A stretch of DNA of 9,239 nt from an uncultured bacterium. Its GTDB lineage: Bacteria > Planctomycetota > Phycisphaerae > Phycisphaerales > SM1A02. The translations under genes and the position numbers were made by a program. Of the stretch, positions 5,116 through 9,239 are shown piece by piece. Positions within the stretch are counted from its first letter, which is position 1. The number at the start of each line of letters is the position of its first letter. A model generated the notes under the pieces. That model saw only the letters and a program-made list of their open reading frames with translations. It had not been told where the DNA came from and did not search any database. The stretch is taken from assembly GCA_903861235.1 (NCBI GenBank), contig CAIOTP010000105.1, positions 1 to 9,239 on the forward strand, given 5' to 3'.

Positions 5116-6129
5116 GTGCAACCGCAGGACCCAGCCACCGCCCGCACCCTCGCCCGACATCCGCGGCCCCTGGGTGGCGACACGGCCAGAAACCTGCCGG
5201 CGCCGGCCGTGAGCCTGACCGACATGGTCCTGAACAACGCGGAAGATTCGCGGCAGAAGCTGCAGATCGGCAGGAAGCCGGACTGGCTCCGGGCACGCGT
5301 CCCGGGTGGCGAGGGCTACCTGCGTCTCAAGGGCATCATCGACGAACACCGCCTGCACACCGTCTGTCAGGAAGCCAGCTGCCCCAACATGGGCGAGTGC
5401 TGGAGCCGCGGCAGCGCGACCATCATGATCCTGGGTGACACCTGCACCCGAAGCTGCGGCTTCTGCAATGTGAAGACGGGTCGGCCCGCCACCCTGGACA
5501 CGGACGAGCCTCGCCGTGTGGCGGAGAGCCTTCGGCTGATGGCCCTGAAGCATGTGGTCATCACCAGCGTGAATCGGGACGAGCTTCCGGATGGTGGTGC
5601 GGCCATCTGGGCCGAGACCATCCACCGGGTGCACGAGGCGTGTCCGGGCATGAGCGTGGAGGTCCTGGTGGGCGACTTCTGTGGTGACGAGAAGGCCATC
5701 CAGGTGGTCTGCGACGCCCGCCCGGAGATCATCAGCCACAACATGGAGACCGTGAAGCGCATGCACCCTGCGGTCCGGCCCCAGGCGCGCTACGAGCGAT
5801 CACTGGCCGTGCTGGGACAGTTCAAGTCTGGTGGTCTGGTCACCAAGACCGGCATCATGGTCGGCATCGGCGAACACGACGACGAGGTGCTCCAGCTCAT
5901 GGACGATGTGCAGGCTGCCAGCCGCGCCGACATCCTCACGGTGGGTCAGTATCTGCAGCCGACCCGGAATCACCTGCCCATCGACCGTTGGGTGCACCCG
6001 GACCAGTTCGCCATGTACAAGCGGCAGGCCCTGGAGCGTGGATTCCGGGTCTGCGAAAGTGGTCCCCTGGTCCGCAGCAGCTATCACGCCGACGACCAGG
6101 CCGCCACACTCGCCGGCTTTCGGCACTGA
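5116..6129 (+). CDS. lipA: Lipoyl synthase
   Basis: LipA is a radical SAM enzyme that inserts two sulfurs into the octanoyl chain on lipoyl domains, completing the cofactor needed by 2-oxoacid dehydrogenases such as the E2 at 409-1818. Both iron-sulfur cluster motifs are complete: the auxiliary-cluster motif CQEASCPNMGEC (C-x4-C-x5-C) and the radical SAM motif CTRSCGFC (C-x3-C-x2-C). The C-terminal RSSY motif, which provides a serine ligand to the auxiliary cluster, is present in GPLVRSSYHAD. Family blocks RKPDWLR and GIMVGIGE are also clear. The start is uncertain. GTG 5116 (337 aa) fits the promoter candidate. ATG 5224 (301 aa) is closer to the usual family length but has no visible ribosome-binding site. 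ATG 5071 would give 352 aa. The gene ends 3 bp from the convergent M16 peptidase gene. Confidence 0.95.
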   Translation: MQPQDPATARTLARHPRPLGGDTARNLPAPAVSLTDMVLNNAEDSRQKLQIGRKPDWLRARVPGGEGYLRLKGIIDEHRLHTVCQEASCPNMGECWSRGSATIMILGDTCTRSCGFCNVKTGRPATLDTDEPRRVAESLRLMALKHVVITSVNRDELPDGGAAIWAETIHRVHEACPGMSVEVLVGDFCGDEKAIQVVCDARPEIISHNMETVKRMHPAVRPQARYERSLAVLGQFKSGGLVTKTGIMVGIGEHDDEVLQLMDDVQAASRADILTVGQYLQPTRNHLPIDRWVHPDQFAMYKRQALERGFRVCESGPLVRSSYHADDQAATLAGFRH

Positions 6130-6132
6130 GCG

Positions 6133-7353
6133 TCAGCCGCTGGTCATCTGGCCGGTCACCACCGGCTTCAGCGGGAAATCTCGCAGACAGGACCGAAGAT
6201 CCTGGAGCGAGATCGATTCGATCCGCTTCATCTCCTCGTCCAGCGCCGTGTGCGGCATGCCATACGCCCACATTGAACCCAGACGGGTCATCCTTCCGGC
6301 AGGACGTTCACCCGCCAGCGCCACGGCCGTCGCGATCCGCGCCTTCGCGCGGTCCAGTTCCGCCTGATCCAGCGAATCGCCCAGGTGGTTCAGCTCCACC
6401 AGGAGCTTCGCCTTCACCTCCGGCATGGCTTCACGCTCGCACGCGGCGATCACCAGGTACTCCCCCACGCCGTCACGACCTTCGAAGCTGCAGGTCGCCT
6501 CCTCCGCCAGGCCGGTCTCCACCAGGCTCCAGTAGAAACGGCTGCCCTCCGCGTCTCCCACGATCTGCGCCACCAGGCTGGCCGCATATCGGCGCGCATC
6601 GTTCAGGGCGGGAGCGGGCATGAGCATGCCCATGTAGCCACGGGTCAGGTTGGGCAGCGTCCAGGCATGGTCCCCTGCATGGGGCGTGAAGGTTCCATGA
6701 TCCCGGCCGGGCGTTCCCCGCGGCCATTGTCCGCACACGGTTCGTGCATGCTCCACCAGGGCGTCGAAGTCCACGCGACCGGCCACCGCCAGCGCCATGG
6801 TGTCGGAGGCGTACCGATGGTGGAAATAGCGATCCATCTGCTCCCGCTGCAGCGCCGAGATGCTCTCCTTCGTGCCCAGCACGCGATGTCCAAGAGGGTG
6901 AGTGCCGTAGTAGCGCTCCAGCATGCGTTCATAGAGCGCCATGAACGGGTTGTCCTCGTACATCGCGATCTCTTCCAGGATGACGCCCTTCTCCTCGTCG
7001 AAGTCGGCCTGCCGAAGCGCCGGCCGCAGGATGTCCGCCAACATCTCCACCGCGGCGGGCAGATGCTCGGGAAGCACGTGGGCATGGAAGCAGGTCATCT
7101 CGCTGCTGGTGAAGGCGTTGTGGCTGGCGCCGATCCGGTCGAAGTCCTCGTTCACCTGCAGCGCACCACGCTTCTCCGATCCCTTGAACATCATGTGCTC
7201 CAGGAAGTGGCTCACACCCATCACGGTGGTGGGCTCGTCCCTGGCGCCGGTGCGCACGAAGAATCCGGCCGCAGCCGTGTGGGCGGCTGGATCGATCTCC
7301 GCGAGGATCTGAAGGCCGTTGGGAAGCGTGGAGGACCGGAAGGTGACGGCCAT
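6133..7353 (-). CDS. M16 family zinc peptidase (processing-peptidase-like)
   Basis: This 406-residue protein is of the short, one-half M16 type related to mitochondrial processing peptidase beta; such proteins normally pair to form the chamber. The inverted zinc motif HxxEH is H49-FLE-H53 in SHFLEHMMFKG. The downstream zinc-ligand glutamate lies in VILEEIAMYEDNP, at E128 or E129. The substrate-binding segment NAFTSSEMTCFHAHVL is present. The C-terminal half (about 220-406) is recognisable (SRFYWSLVETGLAEEATCSF) but departs from the usual SRLxxxxREKxGLxY wording. There is no signal peptide, so it is probably cytoplasmic or exported by another route. Possible jobs are peptide turnover or processing; the substrate is unknown. 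The start at 7353 lacks a Shine-Dalgarno sequence but has TAGAAT 6 nt upstream. Confidence 0.93.
   Translation of the reverse strand: MAVTFRSSTLPNGLQILAEIDPAAHTAAAGFFVRTGARDEPTTVMGVSHFLEHMMFKGSEKRGALQVNEDFDRIGASHNAFTSSEMTCFHAHVLPEHLPAAVEMLADILRPALRQADFDEEKGVILEEIAMYEDNPFMALYERMLERYYGTHPLGHRVLGTKESISALQREQMDRYFHHRYASDTMALAVAGRVDFDALVEHARTVCGQWPRGTPGRDHGTFTPHAGDHAWTLPNLTRGYMGMLMPAPALNDARRYAASLVAQIVGDAEGSRFYWSLVETGLAEEATCSFEGRDGVGEYLVIAACEREAMPEVKAKLLVELNHLGDSLDQAELDRAKARIATAVALAGERPAGRMTRLGSMWAYGMPHTALDEEMKRIESISLQDLRSCLRDFPLKPVVTGQMTSG
6137..6174 (+). terminator. Two-part inverted repeat just after lipA, possible terminator
   Basis: An inner stem GCCGGT/ACCGGC with a 4-nt loop (6151-6166) sits inside outer arms CCGCTG (6137-6142) and CAGCGG (6169-6174), with unequal bulges between them. 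It begins 7 bp after the lipA stop and lies within the last codons of the converging M16 gene. There is no T tract, so rho-independent function is doubtful. Confidence 0.25.
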
Positions 7354-7359
7354 GCGGCG

Positions 7360-7365
7360 ATTCTA
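7360..7365 (-). promoter_or_regulatory. -10-like element (TAGAAT) abutting the M16 peptidase start
   Basis: On the minus strand TAGAAT (5 of 6 matches to TATAAT) is followed by CGCCGC and then the ATG at 7353, a 6-nt spacing. This would put the transcription start at or near the A of the start codon. The sequence closely parallels TAGACT-CCGCCGC-ATG before the gene at 1849. I see no clear -35 box. Confidence 0.5.
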
Positions 7366-7416
7366 CGCCGGTCCGGACTCCTTATCGGATCCTTCCGTTC
7401 GGCGTGGTCCGCCCCA

Positions 7417-7438
7417 AATCCATGGATTGCCTGGCAAT
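7417..7438. promoter_or_regulatory. Two overlapping palindromes in a divergent intergenic region, candidate operator
   Basis: AATCCATGGATT (7417-7428) is a perfect 12-bp palindrome. It shares ATT with ATTGCC-T-GGCAAT (7426-7438), a 13-bp dyad. They lie in the roughly 120-bp region between the divergent M16 and PilZ genes, in a locally AT-richer stretch. The placement suits a repressor site acting on one or both genes. No known regulator motif is recognised, so the regulatory role is inferred. Confidence 0.35.
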
Positions 7439-7476
7439 TTTCCCACATGTCCCTGCACGAGCCGCGCAGGAAAGAC

Positions 7477-7845
7477 ATGGGTACATCCGTCATGGACTTC
7501 ATCGGCATTCCCAACAGCATGCACCTGGGCGGCGCCTCCAGGGACCGCCTGAAGACCACCTCGGACCGTCGCGACTCCGCTCGCCACACGGCTGCTGGAG
7601 ACGTGCTCTTCATCTGGCACCACGAACACGAGGCGCCGCAGAGCTATCCCGCGCTCGACATCAGCGAGCACGGCGCCCGCATCGAGGTCGGATGCATGAT
7701 GCCCGAGGGCATGACCGGCATCGCCGTGGCTCACCGACCTTCCGGAACGCGCATCGACCGGCCCGCCATGGTCGTGTGGTGCCGCGCCGTGCGTGACGAC
7801 CGGGGCATTCTCCGTCACTACGAGGCGGGCATCCGCTTCTTCTGA
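7477..7845 (+). CDS. PilZ-domain cyclic-di-GMP receptor protein
   Basis: This 122-residue, single-domain PilZ protein would bind cyclic-di-GMP and relay the signal to an unknown partner. Both ligand motifs are present: RxxxR at R32-R36 (RRDSAR) and DxSxxG at D61-G66 (LDISEHGARIEV), 25 residues apart as in the family. The C-terminal strands VVWCRAV and YEAGIRFF are typical of the PilZ barrel. The start at 7477 is chosen for the AGGAAAG ribosome-binding sequence just upstream; an in-frame ATG at 7447 would add 10 residues. The long open frame further upstream is antisense to the M16 gene and is not part of this protein. The nearby GGDEF protein gene (8668 onward, minus strand) could supply the ligand. 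Confidence 0.88.
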   Translation: MGTSVMDFIGIPNSMHLGGASRDRLKTTSDRRDSARHTAAGDVLFIWHHEHEAPQSYPALDISEHGARIEVGCMMPEGMTGIAVAHRPSGTRIDRPAMVVWCRAVRDDRGILRHYEAGIRFF

Positions 7846-7856
7846 TCCATCACCGA

Positions 7857-8633
7857 CTAGACGGCCCAGTCCGATCTGGGCATCCGGGCGCCTCGCCTCG
7901 CTGCGGGCCGACCCTTCGCCACAGGAAGGGTGCCGAAGAGCCATGCCATGGTCGCCGGTTCGTCGCCCAGCACGTGACGAAGATGTGCCGCCAGCAGCCT
8001 GTTGGCTCGCTGGGTGGACTCCAGCTCGCCTTCGACCGCTTCGCCCACAGCCACGGCTCGCAGAACCTGCAGCGTGGCCTGTCGGACCTTCCAGGGTCCC
8101 TCCCGGTCGCCATCCACCACCAGACGGCCCTCCAGCGGATCGAAGGCCACTTCCTTGCCGGCGTCGGTGGGTGGCTGCAGGTCGGGCTGCCATCCGGTCT
8201 CCTCAAGAAGACACCATTGAAAACGGAGCATGGACGCGTCGATGCCCATGCCGGACCCCAGGGATCTCAGGAGCACCATGGTGCGATCGAAGAGATCAGG
8301 ATGTGGGTCGAGCAGCGGCAGCATGCGACCAAGCACGTCGGCCACGTACCAGCCTGCTCGGTTCGCGTGCAGATCTTCACGAAGACGGGGAAAGATCTCC
8401 TGAGCATCCCACTCCGTGAGCGTGCTCAACTCTCCGTCCCGCTTGAGGATCACACCCACCTCGCCGCGGGTGAGCAGGTCGATGCCTCCACTGAAGCGAC
8501 CTCGCTCCCGACGAGCTCCCTTGGCCAGGCCACGGAAACAGCCCAGGCTGCGGCCGAAGATTCCGACCGTCTGGCTGGTCTCGGACCAGTCCCAGTGCCG
8601 GATGCAGATCGCCTGATCGTGTTGTGTGGGCAC
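7857..8633 (-). CDS. recO: DNA repair protein RecO
   Basis: RecO works with RecR (and RecF) to load RecA onto SSB-coated single-stranded DNA during recombinational repair. The 258-residue protein has the N-terminal OB-fold region (about 1-80) with the family signature WDWSETSQTVGIFGR (14-28), LAKGARRERGRFSGGIDLL and LTEWDAQEIFPRLREDL. A helical C-terminal domain follows, with DPHPDLFDRTMVLLRSL and LRFQWCLLEETGWQPDL. The four-cysteine zinc site many RecO proteins carry after this last segment is missing; only C10, C32 and C141 are present. The start is a GTG at 8633, preceded by TAGCAT at a 6-nt spacing. An ATG at 8641 is in another frame. It converges on the PilZ gene, with 11 bp between stops. 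The GGDEF gene upstream on the same strand ends 34 bp before it. Confidence 0.92.
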   Translation of the reverse strand: MPTQHDQAICIRHWDWSETSQTVGIFGRSLGCFRGLAKGARRERGRFSGGIDLLTRGEVGVILKRDGELSTLTEWDAQEIFPRLREDLHANRAGWYVADVLGRMLPLLDPHPDLFDRTMVLLRSLGSGMGIDASMLRFQWCLLEETGWQPDLQPPTDAGKEVAFDPLEGRLVVDGDREGPWKVRQATLQVLRAVAVGEAVEGELESTQRANRLLAAHLRHVLGDEPATMAWLFGTLPVAKGRPAARRGARMPRSDWAV

Positions 8634-8639
8634 GGGGCC

Positions 8640-8645
8640 ATGCTA
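8640..8645 (-). promoter_or_regulatory. -10-like element (TAGCAT) abutting the recO start
   Basis: On the minus strand TAGCAT is followed by GGCCCC and then the GTG start of recO at 8633, the same 6-nt spacing as for the M16 gene. GTGACA lies 20 nt further upstream, overlapping the stop of the GGDEF gene; it matches TTGACA at five positions but the spacing is long. It suggests recO has its own promoter despite lying just downstream of the GGDEF gene. Confidence 0.42.
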
Positions 8646-8667
8646 GGGGCCCCGATCGAACGGCCTG

Positions 8668-9239
8668 TCACGCCTGGCCGTGAGCCGCTTCCACACGGTT
8701 GCGGCCCGATCCCTTGGCCCGCTGCAGCGCCCTGTCGGCGAGCACCACCAGATCCTCCATGCTGGACTTGGGTCCGAGCATCTGGAGATCGGCCACGCCA
8801 AAGCTCCCCGTGATGATCAGGTCCGGATGACCGGGCCAGGTCTCGGCCTCCAACGACTGTCGATATCGCTCCGCGACCTCGAGGGCCCTGGGCAGTGGCG
8901 TGCTGGGCAGGATCACCGTGAACTCCTCGCCACCGTACCTGCACACGATGTCGCTGCCACGACCTCCCGAGAGAATCCGGGCCAGGCGGCTCAGCACCGC
9001 GTCCCCAAAGGGATGGCCGTAGTGGTCGTTGAGCCGCTTGAAGCGGTCGATGTCGCACATGATCAGGGACAGCGACCGGCCGTGCCGAAGTCCCTCGGTG
9101 AATTCCTGATGCAGTCGCTGATCCAGGTAGCGGCGGTTCCACAGGCCGGTCAGCCCGTCGATCTGGGCCTTCTGTTCCAGCATGCCCATCAGGTACTTGA
9201 TCCGGAGCGCCACCTTGATGCGGGCCTTCAGTTCCACCA
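8668..9239 (-). CDS. Diguanylate cyclase (GGDEF), probably a response regulator, N-terminus cut off
   Basis: The gene runs off the right edge; about 190 C-terminal residues are visible, and the GTG at 9237 is most likely an internal Val. The GGDEF domain makes cyclic-di-GMP from two GTP. The active-site loop is GGEEF within CRYGGEEFTVILPS. The product-inhibition site RxxD is intact as RGSD, exactly five residues before GGEEF. The metal/GTP region IMCDIDRFKRLNDHYGH and the opening DGLTGLWNRRYLD are canonical. The visible N-terminal part, ELKARIKVALRIKYL, resembles the last helix of a receiver domain and its linker, so the full protein is probably a PleD/WspR-like REC-GGDEF regulator; this is an inference because the receiver domain is outside the window. 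It lies upstream of recO on the same strand and near the PilZ gene. Confidence 0.93.
   Translation of the reverse strand, partial: VELKARIKVALRIKYLMGMLEQKAQIDGLTGLWNRRYLDQRLHQEFTEGLRHGRSLSLIMCDIDRFKRLNDHYGHPFGDAVLSRLARILSGGRGSDIVCRYGGEEFTVILPSTPLPRALEVAERYRQSLEAETWPGHPDLIITGSFGVADLQMLGPKSSMEDLVVLADRALQRAKGSGRNRVEAAHGQA

Noticed and set aside
3652..5438. Long plus-strand open frames (3652-4704 and 4296-5438) opposite the ThuA unit
   Set aside because: The minus strand encodes a recognisable ThuA domain and an ATGA-coupled partner. The plus-strand translations show no motifs.
4627..5766. 379-codon minus-strand open frame across the thuA/lipA divergent region
   Set aside because: It is antisense to the LipA cysteine motifs and out of frame with the ThuA protein, and would run through both promoter candidates.
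6385..7476. Upstream extension of the PilZ reading frame to 486 residues
   Set aside because: The extra part is antisense to the M16 peptidase. The PilZ homology and the ribosome-binding site begin near 7477.
8450..9142. 230-codon minus-strand open frame spanning the GGDEF/recO junction
   Set aside because: It is a shifted frame over both genes, without the GGEEF or RecO motifs in frame.

Overview
The window is GC-rich, densely packed bacterial chromosome. It holds eleven protein-coding genes, two of them cut by the window edges. The longest gap between genes is about 120 bp. I see no RNA genes, CRISPR arrays, insertion sequences or phage genes. The mix suggests a planctomycete-like bacterium, perhaps near the Phycisphaerae: a membrane-anchored ThuA-type protein, small exported one-motif proteins, a long-form DeoC, PilZ and GGDEF proteins, and -10-like elements almost touching the start codons. 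This placement is an inference from gene style and was not tested by any search.

Layout. Bases 1-1818 (+) hold the end of a 2-oxoacid dehydrogenase E1 beta subunit and a complete lipoyl-bearing E2 acyltransferase. Bases 1849-3630 (+) look like one operon: three short exported or membrane proteins, the second and third perhaps divergent duplicates, followed by deoC (deoxyribose-phosphate aldolase, long form). Converging on it (5060-3640, -) is a two-gene unit. A membrane-anchored ThuA-domain protein overlaps by ATGA an uncharacterised protein that carries a His/Cys arrangement like that of caspase/CHAT-type peptidases. lipA (lipoyl synthase, +) is divergent from the ThuA gene and converges on an M16 zinc peptidase (-). 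An AT-richer divergent intergenic region with two overlapping palindromes separates the M16 gene from a small PilZ protein (+). The PilZ gene converges on recO (-). Upstream of recO on the same strand is the C-terminal part of a response-regulator-type GGDEF diguanylate cyclase that runs off the right edge.

Functional links. LipA makes the lipoyl cofactor that the E2 at the left end needs. The GGDEF protein, with intact active and inhibitory sites, and the PilZ protein, with an intact ligand motif, would make and sense cyclic-di-GMP. The rest is housekeeping (DNA repair, nucleoside catabolism, proteolysis).

Most notable observations: (i) four of six apparent transcription-unit starts have a TANNNT element 6-9 nt before the start codon, and a fifth has CATACT, which suggests leaderless mRNAs; (ii) the ThuA partner protein is a possible uncharacterised cysteine-peptidase-like family; (iii) a 38-bp near-perfect palindrome lies inside the ThuA reading frame; (iv) two overlapping palindromes lie between the M16 and PilZ genes; (v) there is an operon of tiny exported proteins with deoC.
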